Source: Ascoidea asiatica | Taxonomy: Eukaryota > Ascomycota > Saccharomycetes > Ascoideales > Ascoideaceae | Reading direction: 5' to 3' | DNA length: 64,000 nt | Assembly (NCBI GenBank): GCA_001600695.1 | Contig: BCKQ01000002.1 | Span: forward strand, 1,302,001-1,366,000 | The notes under the pieces: generated by a model | Databases searched by the model: none | Told to the model about the DNA's origin: nothing | Seen by the model: the letters and a program-made list of their open reading frames with translations, nothing else | Translations under genes and position numbers: made by a program | Part shown: positions 48,824-57,576 of the stretch, in pieces | Layout: each line of letters starts with the position of its first letter | Numbering within the stretch: the first letter of the stretch is position 1

Positions 48824-50857
48824 TTTCCATTTCCTTCTCAAAAACCACCAAATTGGAATCATTCATCAAATGAAATTTTAAATTTAACAAATAATTATAT
48901 TAAAAATTCAAAAATTTTAAATGATAAAATTTCAAAAATTTTAAATCCATCAATTGAAAATGTTATAATTCCATTAGCTAATTTTGAAAATTTAAATTAT
49001 CCAATAATTTATCAATTATCTTTTTATGGTTCAATTTCTCCAATTAAAGAAATTAGAGATTCTTCAACAAAATCTGAAGAAATTTTAGATAATTATTCAA
49101 TTGAATCTGGTTTAAGAGAAGATGTATTTAAAAAAATTAATAAAGTTTATAATGATATAATTATTAATAATAACAATACAATTAAAATTAATCCAGAATT
49201 AAAAAAATTTATTAAAAAATTAAATTTATCTTATAAAAGAAATGGTTTAGAATTACCTTTAAATGAAAGAAAAATTATTGAAAAAATTTCAAAACAATTA
49301 GCTAATTATTCTTTAAATTATAATAAAAATTTAAATGAGGAAAATAATTATCTTTTTTTTACAAAAGATGAATTAAATGGTGTTAATTTAGATTCTCTTG
49401 AATTTAATAAAAATTTAAATAAATATAAAATGACTTTTAAATATCCTGATATTTGGCCAGTTTTAAAATATGCAAAATTAGAAAATACAAGAAAATTAGC
49501 TTATTGTGCTGATCAAAATAAATGTGAAGAAAATTCAAATATTTTATTTCAAGTTATAAAATTAAGAGCTTTATTTGCAAAAAAATTAGGTTATAAAAAT
49601 TATTCTGAATATATTTTAGAAGAAAGAATGGCAAAAAATCCAGAAAATGTTTTAAATTTTTTATTAAATTTAAAAAAAAATTTAAAACCATTAGCTAAAA
49701 AAGAATTAAAAATTTTATTAGATTTAAAAAAAAATGATCCAAAAAATTCAATTGATTTAAATAATTTTAATATTTGGGATCAAAGATATTTTAATACTTT
49801 ATTATTAGAATCTGAATATAAAGTTGATCATAATAAAATTTCAAATTATTTCCCAATGGAATCAACAATTCAAAATATGTTAAAAACTTATGAAAGTTTA
49901 TTTAATATAAAATTTATTGAAATTATTGATGAAAATAAAAAATCTATTTGGCATAAAGATGTTAAACAATTTGCTGTTTGGAAATTAGATAATGATAATA
50001 AATTATTAAATAATCCTGAATTTTCAGGTTGGATTTATTTTGATCTTTATCCAAGAGATGGTAAATATGGTCATGCTGCTAAATTTTCAATATCTCCAGG
50101 TTATTTTGATCCAATTACAAAAAAAAATATTAGACCAGTTTGTGCTTTAGTTTGTAATTTTACAAAATCAACAAAATTAAAACCTTCATTATTAAAACAT
50201 GATGAAGTTGAAACTTTATTTCATGAATTAGGTCATGGTATTCATGATTTAATGGGTAAAACAAATTATGCAAGATTTCATGGTACTGCAGTTTCAAATG
50301 ATTTTGTTGAAGCTCCTTCACAAATGTTAGAATATTGGACTTGGGATTCAAAAATTTTAAAATCTTTATCTTCACATTATGAAACTGGTGAACAAATTCC
50401 TGATGATTTATTAAATGATTTAATTAAAACAAAACATGTTAATGGTGCTATTTTTAATTTACGTCAATTACATTTTGGTTTATTTGATATGAAAATTCAT
50501 ACTGTAACTCCAGAAGAAGCTGAAAATTTAGATCTTACAAAAATTTGGAATGAAATGAGAGAAGAAATTTGTATGATTAGTAATGGTGGTGAAATAACTA
50601 AAGGTTATGGTTCTTTTGGTCATTTATTAGGTGGTTATGCTTCTGGTTATTATGGTTATTTATATTCTCAAGTATTTGCTGCTGATATATTTTATTCTAC
50701 TTTTAAAAATAATCTTATGGATCCTGAAGCTGGTAAAAGATATAGAGATATTATCCTTAAAAGAGGTGGTAGTGGAGATGAAATGGATAATTTAAAAGAA
50801 TTATTAGGTAGAGAACCAAATGATAAAGCATTTTTACAAGAATTAGGTCTAAATTGA
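48626..50857 (+). CDS. PRD1: Oligopeptidase Prd1 (saccharolysin, M3 family)
   Basis: Prd1 is a zinc thiol-sensitive oligopeptidase that degrades short peptides, including leftover presequences, in the cytosol and mitochondrial intermembrane space. Counted from the ATG at 48626 the protein is 743 aa. The zinc site is complete: HELGH at 533-537 (FHELGHGIHDL) and the third ligand Glu near 562 (DFVEAPSQMLEYW). The M3 substrate-binding region follows (FNLRQLHFGLFDMKIHT, then GYGSFGHLLGGYASGYYGYL), and the end GREPNDKAFLQELGL matches yeast Prd1. Mitochondrial Oct1 is less similar. Residues 1-50 are Asn/Ser/Leu-rich with few acidic residues, and a second ATG (48776, Met51, ISMSTF) could start a shorter cytosolic form. 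The open frame extends a little upstream of 48626 but without an ATG. Confidence 0.93.
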
Positions 50858-51185
50858 AAAGTAGTAAATCTTTCCTTTCATTATATATATATATATATCT
50901 TTAATCTAGAAAAATGTAATTCAAAATTATGTTTTAATGAAATAAAAATATATAAAATTCGTATAAATCTTAAATTAAACCTTTATTTTCTTATCAAACC
51001 GATTACCAAACAATCGGTAATGCTGAATGTTGGGTACAATTTCGGTATTTAAAGCAAAATGTATTTTGAAACTCACGTAAATTTAATACTTTTTAATTAA
51101 TTGAAGTTATTTAATATAATCAATTTATTAAATCAAGCTAAATATTAATAAAATAAACTATTAATCAATTAAAAGAAAATCTAGA
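50858..51185 (+). promoter_or_regulatory. PRD1 3' flank and SNF8 promoter
   Basis: This is 328 bases: TA repeat (50883-50898), then AT-rich DNA with a repeated CGGTAAT/CGGTATT motif (51014-51020, 51043-51049). No copy of the recurrent element. Confidence 0.4.
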
Positions 51186-52037
51186 ATGAGTAGGAAACTT
51201 GGATTAGCAAGTTTTGTTAAAAATGATAAAGAATATTCCAAAATAAGTGCACAATTAATTGAAAAAAAATCAATTCAATTATCTGAACAATTAATAACAT
51301 TTCAAGAAAATTTAATTAATTTTGCTAAAAATCATAAAGATGAAATTAAAAATGATCTTGAATTTAGTAAAAGTTTTTATCAAATGTGTTTAACAATTGG
51401 TGTTGATCCATTAAGTGCAAGTATTTCTTCAAAAAGAGGAGATAAATTATTAAATAATAATGCTGATAATAATAAAGGTTCATTTAAAAATCTTTGGTCA
51501 AATATTTTAAATGATGATGATGAAGAATTTTTTAATGAATTATCTGTTAAAATTATTGAAATTTCTAGAAAATATTCAAGTTTTAATGGTGGAATTATTT
51601 CAATTGAAAAAATTTTAAATATTTTAAATGATCCAAATTCTCCAAATAAAATTCAAAATTTATTAGAAGATGATATAAAAAAATCAATTGAGAAAATTAA
51701 TATTTTAAATCCAAATTTTAAAATAATTGAAAATAATAAACAATTTTTTTTATCATGTTCAAATCAAGAATTAAATAATGATCAAACTGAAATTTTAAAT
51801 ATTTGTAAGATTATAAAATTTGTTACTATAAAAATATTAATTGATAATTTTAAATGGACCAAAATAAGGTCTAAACAAGTACTTAATTCAATGGTTGAAC
51901 AAGGATTTTTATGGATTGATATTCAAACAAATTCAAATGAAAATTCAAATGAAAATTCAAATGAAAATACAAATGAAATTGATAATGAAAATGAAATTTC
52001 TTATTGGGATCCTTCTTGGATTGATATATCAAATTAA
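51186..52037 (+). CDS. SNF8: ESCRT-II subunit Snf8/Vps22
   Basis: Snf8 forms ESCRT-II with Vps25 and Vps36, which links ESCRT-I to ESCRT-III in sorting ubiquitinated cargo into multivesicular bodies. The 283-aa product starts with the family helix RKLGLASFVKNDKEYSKIS. It contains LITFQENLINFAKNHKDEIK (about 36-55) and FYQMCLTIGVDPLSASISSK (about 66-85), which is the hallmark C-x-x-[IL]GVDPL region. Two winged-helix domains follow, the first around ISRKYSSFNGGIISIEKILN. A NENSNENSNENTNE insert (about 252-268) lies before the conserved end YWDPSWIDI. It is slightly longer than S. cerevisiae Snf8 (233 aa) because of Asn-rich loops. Confidence 0.93.
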   Translation: MSRKLGLASFVKNDKEYSKISAQLIEKKSIQLSEQLITFQENLINFAKNHKDEIKNDLEFSKSFYQMCLTIGVDPLSASISSKRGDKLLNNNADNNKGSFKNLWSNILNDDDEEFFNELSVKIIEISRKYSSFNGGIISIEKILNILNDPNSPNKIQNLLEDDIKKSIEKINILNPNFKIIENNKQFFLSCSNQELNNDQTEILNICKIIKFVTIKILIDNFKWTKIRSKQVLNSMVEQGFLWIDIQTNSNENSNENSNENTNEIDNENEISYWDPSWIDISN

Positions 52038-52351
52038 AGAATTTTACTTTATAATGTTTCTAATAAGTATTTATTTATTTTAAGAAATTTAATATGGAAT
52101 TAAAAAAAAAAAGAAAAACTAGTGATTATAAACCAAAACCGAGAATGCCATAAACCAAGAAATAACAATTCAAAAAAATAAAATAATGATAAACAAAAAT
52201 TAAGAATTAAGAGAAAAAAGAAATGAAATGAAATGAAATGAAAGGAATATAGAATAGAAATAAATAGATAAAATGAAATGAAGCTGTAAGATGTAAATGA
52301 AGTTAGCATAAAATATGAGATAAAAAAATATATAAAACAATGATAAAAATA
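52038..52351. other. Convergent SNF8 / deubiquitinase 3' flanks
   Basis: This is 314 bases of A-rich sequence with a GAAAT repeat (52220-52243). No gene was seen. Confidence 0.5.
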
Positions 52352-54301
52352 TTAAGATTTTTCAATCTTTTCATAATATAAAAGGTAAACGTCTTCACTT
52401 TTTAAAGTATTTGATTTTGAAATTGGAAGGTTTGCAATTGCAATTTTTGAATCATCACAAAAATTCCAAAGATTATTTTTATGTACAATTGCAGTATAAT
52501 GACCAGATTTTAAATCACCATAATGATTTATATAACCACTTAATTTATAATTATCAGTAATAAATTCATTATGAAAAGATAATTTTAATGGAAAAGTTAT
52601 TGAAGAAGTATTTTTAGTTATATTAAATTTATAAGAAAATCTTGATAAATGAATAATTAAAATTTTAGGTAATTGTAAGAAATGTAAAGATTTTATTGCT
52701 TTAGTTTTAATAATTTTTAAAGGAGAAGAATCTTTTTTATCTCTATTCATAAAATTTATTTTTGATTTTGATTTTAAACCATTTGAAGATTTAATTTTTG
52801 ATTTATCTTTTAATTTATCTTTTAATTTATCTTTTGATTTATCTTTTGATTTATCTTTTTTGGACATAAAAAATTTTGAAATAGAATTTGTTTCTAAACG
52901 TTCTTCACTTGAAGAATTATTTGAATTATTTGAATTATTTGAATTTTGATTTTTCAGATCATTATTTAATTGATTATTTAATTGATTATTTAATTGATTA
53001 TTTAATTGATTATTAATATTATTAGGATTTTTATTACAATTTGGACAAGTCCAAGAATTTTCACCAGATAAAATTTCATTTGAAGTAAAAGAATCTATAC
53101 AATCTTGTAAAAAAATTGATTTAAATTTACTTTCAGGAATTGGTAAAGATAAAATTAAAAATGGAGAAAAAGTTGAAGAAATTTTTTTACAAGATAAACA
53201 TTGTAAATTACTTTGTAATTTACCTTCAAAGAAATAAGTTATTGGAGAAATACCTTCTTGTTTAATTAATTTATTAAACCATTTTTTATAATCTAAATTA
53301 TTTAAATTTTTTGAAAAATTATTTGGAATTTTTATTAAATTTGGAAATTGATTTATAATATAATCAGATTGATTTAATTCTTTATGTAAATGATCTAATA
53401 AAAAATTTAAAAATTCTTGAGAATCTTGTTGTAAATAAGGTATATTTAAATTTTTATTTAAATTATTACAAATTGATAAAAAATTTTTTGGAGAAATTAT
53501 TGAATTTTGATTTTTTAACATTTTATCAAATAAACAAAATAAAGAATATGATAAAGTTTTTGATAAAATTTTTTTTGAATTAAAATTTAAATAATTTAAA
53601 AAAGATTTATTTATAAAAATATTTGAGAATGGAATAATATTAAAAAGACATTGAATTTGAGAATTTATATAACAAGTACTACCAAAATTTTTAATACCAC
53701 AAGTTATTGAAGATCTTTTAATTGAAGATTTTATTATTTCATTTGGAATATATAATGATTTTCTTTCGTAATTGATTTTATTGTTATTATTAATATTATT
53801 TATGAAATTAATCCAAGAATTGAAACCATCTTTTAAATAAAGAGGTAAATTTGTATTATTATTATTATTAATGTTATTAATGTTATTATTTGAAGTTAAA
53901 AGATTATAAAAAGAATGAAAATATTTATAATTAAAATTATTTAAAGGTTGATTAAAATAATAAATAATGAAATTAAATTTAAATCTTTGAATAAATAATT
54001 TATAATAATTAAAATTTGAAGATTTTAAATATATTAATAAATCATTTAAAGATAAATTGTAATTTTTATTTAAATTATTATTTAAACTTACATAATTATT
54101 AATATTTATTGTATATTTTGAAATTATATGATTTGATAAGAATTGAGAATTTTCTCTTAAATCTATAATTAAAACTTTTGAATTTGAATTTGAATTTGAA
54201 TTTGAATTAAGTAGATTTAAAAGAGAAGAATTTGTAATATAAGGTAATTTAATATCATTTGAATCAAATTCATTATTATTTGAAGAGTAATAATTATTCA
54301 T
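52352..54301 (-). CDS. Ubiquitin-specific protease with rhodanese-like domain (DOA4/UBP5 type)
   Basis: This is a cysteine deubiquitinase. In S. cerevisiae the rhodanese-USP architecture belongs to Doa4, which recovers ubiquitin from cargo at endosomes, and its paralogue Ubp5. In the 649-aa product, residues 40-175 form the rhodanese-like domain (VLIIDLRENSQF near 43-54; LPLYLKDGFNSWI near 152-164), with no Cys where the catalytic Cys would be. The USP domain starts at CGIKNFGSTCYINSQIQCLF with catalytic Cys210. A zinc ribbon has two CxxC pairs (CLSCKK and CPNCNK), and the catalytic His601 is in LKSGHYTAIVHK with FCDDSKI after it. NNQL and KDKSKDKL repeats (about 423-510) lie inside the USP domain. 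The protein is shorter than Doa4 (926 aa), mainly because the N-terminal helical region is absent or reduced. Tail-to-tail with SNF8. Confidence 0.85.
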   Translation of the reverse strand: MNNYYSSNNNEFDSNDIKLPYITNSSLLNLLNSNSNSNSNSKVLIIDLRENSQFLSNHIISKYTININNYVSLNNNLNKNYNLSLNDLLIYLKSSNFNYYKLFIQRFKFNFIIYYFNQPLNNFNYKYFHSFYNLLTSNNNINNINNNNNTNLPLYLKDGFNSWINFINNINNNNKINYERKSLYIPNEIIKSSIKRSSITCGIKNFGSTCYINSQIQCLFNIIPFSNIFINKSFLNYLNFNSKKILSKTLSYSLFCLFDKMLKNQNSIISPKNFLSICNNLNKNLNIPYLQQDSQEFLNFLLDHLHKELNQSDYIINQFPNLIKIPNNFSKNLNNLDYKKWFNKLIKQEGISPITYFFEGKLQSNLQCLSCKKISSTFSPFLILSLPIPESKFKSIFLQDCIDSFTSNEILSGENSWTCPNCNKNPNNINNQLNNQLNNQLNNQLNNDLKNQNSNNSNNSNNSSSEERLETNSISKFFMSKKDKSKDKSKDKLKDKLKDKSKIKSSNGLKSKSKINFMNRDKKDSSPLKIIKTKAIKSLHFLQLPKILIIHLSRFSYKFNITKNTSSITFPLKLSFHNEFITDNYKLSGYINHYGDLKSGHYTAIVHKNNLWNFCDDSKIAIANLPISKSNTLKSEDVYLLYYEKIEKS

Positions 54302-54802
54302 TTGAGATAATATTGAATTGAATATTATAGGTAATTGAATTTCATAATCAATTGAATTTTATAATCAATTGAATTTGAAATTGAAAATGAAATTGAAAAT
54401 GAAGATAAATTATAAGTTGATTTTAATTTATAATATAAAGGTAAAATATCATTATTTAATATATTAGTTATGTTATTGTTGGCGGTTAAATAATTTGAGA
54501 TGAATGATAAATTTGAAGGAATATAATAATATAAAAGAATATAAGATAATAAGAAATAAGTTATTAAATCATTAATCTGATTATTATAATCATTTATATT
54601 TGAGTTATTATGAATTGAATATTATAGGTAATTGGATTGGAATTAAACCTTTTTGTATCTTTTATACTGGTTTATCAGTGATTGTTAGTATTTCTTGGTG
54701 TTTCTCAGTGGGTTTCACTCTTCAGCCTGCTTATATCTGATTATATTACTTTGTTTCTTTGTTGTTGTATGCACTCCTCGGAAGCTGAAACTGCTCGGCA
54801 TA

Positions 54803-54842
54803 GCTGGAGAAGTCACGTGGGCTAGTGAGTGACTTCTCCAGC
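54803..54842. repeat. 14-bp perfect inverted repeat spanning a CACGTG box
   Basis: The left arm GCTGGAGAAGTCAC (54803-54816) and right arm GTGACTTCTCCAGC (54829-54842) are exact reverse complements separated by 12 bases. CACGTG (54814-54819) straddles the end of the left arm. Confidence 0.85.
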
Positions 54843-54909
54843 CCCGTTATGGATGGAATAAATGAAATAATAAGTGGCTTGTAGACCACGTGTCCGTTGC
54901 TTCTGTATC

Positions 54910-54916
54910 CGGGTAA
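54910..54916. promoter_or_regulatory. Reb1-type site (CGGGTAA)
   Basis: An exact match to TTACCCG read on the minus strand, 202 bases upstream of MRP2. Confidence 0.45.
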
Positions 54917-55118
54917 CTTCTCTTTGATCTTTGATCTGTTTGTGTCTGAAGAGAAGGTGAACGAGGTGAAAGAGGTGAAGAAGTGAAGAGGTGAAGAAGA
55001 TAAATCACTTCTGAGTCACTTCTGAGTTACTTCTGAGTTACTTCCTTTAGTTATTCATCCACCACCACCACCACCACCACCAATAACACTATCGAAATAC
55101 TATCAAAATACTATCAAA

Positions 55119-55466
55119 ATGGGAGGCTTCAGATTCCCAGTACCTATGAAATTACCCCCATCATATTTAAATTCAAGAGTAATAAAAGATAATTTCAAAA
55201 GACAACAAAGTTCAGAACATGAAGTTTTAATAATGGCTTTAAAATATATTTCAAGAAATACTTCTTTACCACCAAGAGCAAGACTTGAAGCTCAATTACA
55301 ATTATCAACTTTACCTAATTTTACAAGATTTAATAATATTAAAGATAGATGTGTAGAAACTGGTCATTCAAGATCTGTTTTAAAATCTTTTCATTTAAAT
55401 AGAACTCAATTTAGAAAATTAGCTTTAAATGGTAATTTATCTGGTGTTAAAAAAGGTGTCTGGTAA
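55119..55466 (+). CDS. MRP2: Mitochondrial ribosomal protein uS14m (Mrp2)
   Basis: This is a small-subunit protein of the mitochondrial ribosome (S14 family). The 115-aa length equals S. cerevisiae Mrp2. It has MGGFRFPVPMKLPP at the start, the core LPPRARLEAQLQLSTLPNFT (51-70), and the S14 signature DRCVETGHSRSVLKSFHLNR (77-96) with LNRTQFRKLALNGNLSGVKK at the end. As in fungal mitochondrial S14, the zinc-binding Cys set of bacterial type I S14 is absent. The promoter carries CACGTG boxes and a Reb1-like site. Confidence 0.97.
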   Translation: MGGFRFPVPMKLPPSYLNSRVIKDNFKRQQSSEHEVLIMALKYISRNTSLPPRARLEAQLQLSTLPNFTRFNNIKDRCVETGHSRSVLKSFHLNRTQFRKLALNGNLSGVKKGVW

Positions 55467-55808
55467 TCTATCTCTCTATCTCTCCCTCTCTCTCTATCTA
55501 TATATATATATATATATCTTACTTTATATATAAATATATCTTACTTTATATATAAATATCTTGTTAATATAAATATTCTAGTCTATTCTATTCTATTCTA
55601 TTCTTATTTAATATCTTGTACTTATTCCCGTGTTCAATATCTCTCATCCGCTATTATTACTATAATTATATCCCATATATTACCATAAAAAAAATAAAGG
55701 TGTAAAACTAATGTATAATGATTCTTATCAATAGATACATAATACAATACATTCAATACATTCAATACATCCAATACATCCAATACAATACTTATAATAA
55801 TAATTGCA
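55467..55808 (+). promoter_or_regulatory. MRP2 3' flank and TVP38 promoter
   Basis: This is 342 bases: CTCT repeats and TA repeats (55480-55550), TTCTA repeats (55578-55602) and CAATACATTC repeats (55743-55793) just before the TVP38 ATG. No gene was seen. Confidence 0.45.
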
Positions 55809-56651
55809 ATGCAAAATATTCATTTAAATAATTCTTCTAATTCAACAATAAATCAATATTTTCATATTTTTAAAATTGAATTTTTACAATTTATATTAAA
55901 TTTAAAAAATTTATTATTAAATATATATATAAATTTTAAAATTTTTTTTAAAAAACAATCAATAATTATAAAAATTTTATTAATTTTATTAATTTTATTA
56001 ATTTTATTAATTTATTCAATTTTAATTTATTATCATTCTTTATTAATTTTATTTTTTTTAAAAATTTCAAATTTTTTAAAAAATTTAAAATTCATATCTT
56101 TTATTCTTTGGTTCACAATTTTTTTTATAAGTTTTCCACCATTATTTGGTTTTTCTTTATTATCAACAATTATTGGTATAATTTTTGGTTTAAAAGGTTG
56201 GTTTTTATTATCTTCATCTTCAATTCTTGGTTCATGTTTTTCATTTTTAATTTTTAGAAAATTTTTTTTAAAAAATTCAAAAATTCTTTTAAATTCAAAT
56301 AAAATTTTTATTGCAATTAATCAAATTTTTATTGATGAAAAAAATAAAATTTTTTTATTATCTTTAATTAAAATTTCTCCATTACCATATTCTTTAACAA
56401 ATGGTGCTTTAGCTTCATTACCTGGTATAAAATTTAATCAATTTTTTTTTTCAAGTCTTTTAACTTCTCCAAAATTTTTAATTCATTTATTTATTGGTTC
56501 AAAATTAAATAATTTAATTAATAATAAATCAAATAATTTTGATAAATTTATTGATATTTTAAGTATGTTAATTACTTCTTTATCTTTTACTTTTATTATT
56601 TCAATAATTTATTTTAAAACTAAACAAAAATTAAATTTAATAAATAATGAA

Positions 56652-56686
<35 letters not shown>

Positions 56687-56948
56687 TGATAATAACAATG
56701 ATAATAATCAAATACTTTTAAGTAGTGATTATGATATAGAAAATAATCCTCTTGATCCAATTATAAATGATAATGATAATGACAATCAAAATATAAATAT
56801 CAACAATGATAATAATAATAATAATAATAATGACTTAGATCTAGATTCAATTGATTTTGATGCTTCTTTAAATCTTTTACAAAAAAATTTAAAATCTTCA
56901 AGTAATTCTCATAATTCAAATTCTTCTCTAGATTTTAAAGATATTTAA
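55809..56948 (+). CDS. TVP38: Golgi membrane protein Tvp38 (VTT/SNARE-associated family)
   Basis: Tvp38 is a multispan Golgi/late-endosome protein of the VTT (DedA-related) family, whose members are implicated in lipid scrambling or vesicle traffic. The 379-aa product has a first span near residues 52-72 (a run of ILLILLILLI). It has the VTT core from about 95 to 270, with FISFPPLFGFSLLSTIIGII (about 106-125), a GLKGWFLLSSSSILGSCFSF helix, and the diagnostic re-entrant loop ISPLPYSLTNGALASLPGIK (about 194-213). A last span is at about 250-270. The C-terminal third is an Asn/Asp-rich cytosolic tail ending in Ser-rich sequence. The length is close to S. cerevisiae Tvp38 (337 aa) plus the Asn expansion. 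Confidence 0.9.
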
Positions 56949-57576
56949 ATCTATACTTATATATTATATAAATATATTGAATAAGATATTTAGATATGTT
57001 TCTTTACGTATTTGAAAAATTCAAAAAAAACAATAAGTAATTATAAAAATTATAAAAAGAAAAGAAACATTTTAAAAATTTCGAAAATAAAAAGTATTAA
57101 ATTAAAAAATAACTGGTAATTTTAAATAAATTAGCATTTTTTGGAATGAATAGTAATAGAATTATAAATATATATATATAAAAAAATAAAAAAAAAAAAA
57201 AAAAGATTTTAACTTATTATGAAATTTTTTTTTTTTTAAATTAATAGCAAATTTTGCTCTTTGCAAAAATATTGAGCTTGATATATTTTAAATAAAATAT
57301 ATTATGAAAGCAAGGATTCAAAAAAATTAAATTAAAACTCTACCAATGAAGATGAATCAAACAAATTAATAAAATAGTAAAATAATAAAATATTTAAAAA
57401 ATAAATAATCAAAAGTAAATAATTAAAAATAAATAATAAAAAATTAAATGAAAACAAAAAACCAAATCAAAAATCAAAGATCTAAACACAACAACATTTT
57501 AAAAAAAAAAATAAAGATAAGTAAAAAAAAAATGACAAATATGGATAAAGATGATAATAAAGATGATAAACTAAAC
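56949..57576. other. Convergent TVP38 / SKG6-like 3' flanks
   Basis: This is 628 bases of A-rich DNA with poly-A (57185-57204), poly-T (57227-57237) and AATAAATAAT repeats (57385-57440). No gene, tRNA box or promoter-like patch was seen. Confidence 0.5.

Larger units (their letters stand above)
54302..55118. promoter_or_regulatory. Divergent deubiquitinase / MRP2 promoter
   Basis: This is 817 bases. An AT-rich part with AATTGAAATTGAAAATG repeats lies next to the deubiquitinase start. A GC-richer patch (54770-54960) contains two CACGTG boxes (54814-54819, 54887-54892), a 14-bp perfect inverted repeat around the first, and CGGGTAA (54910-54916), a match to the Reb1 consensus. GAGGTGAA repeats (54960-55000), TTCTGAGT repeats (55005-55045) and a CCA repeat (55060-55081) precede the MRP2 ATG. 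Confidence 0.55.

Noticed and set aside
54780-54900. tRNA-like or other structured RNA in the GC-richer patch with the 14-bp inverted repeat
   Set aside because: No B box (GTTCRANNC) and no second or third stem compatible with a cloverleaf. The hairpin is reported as an inverted repeat instead.
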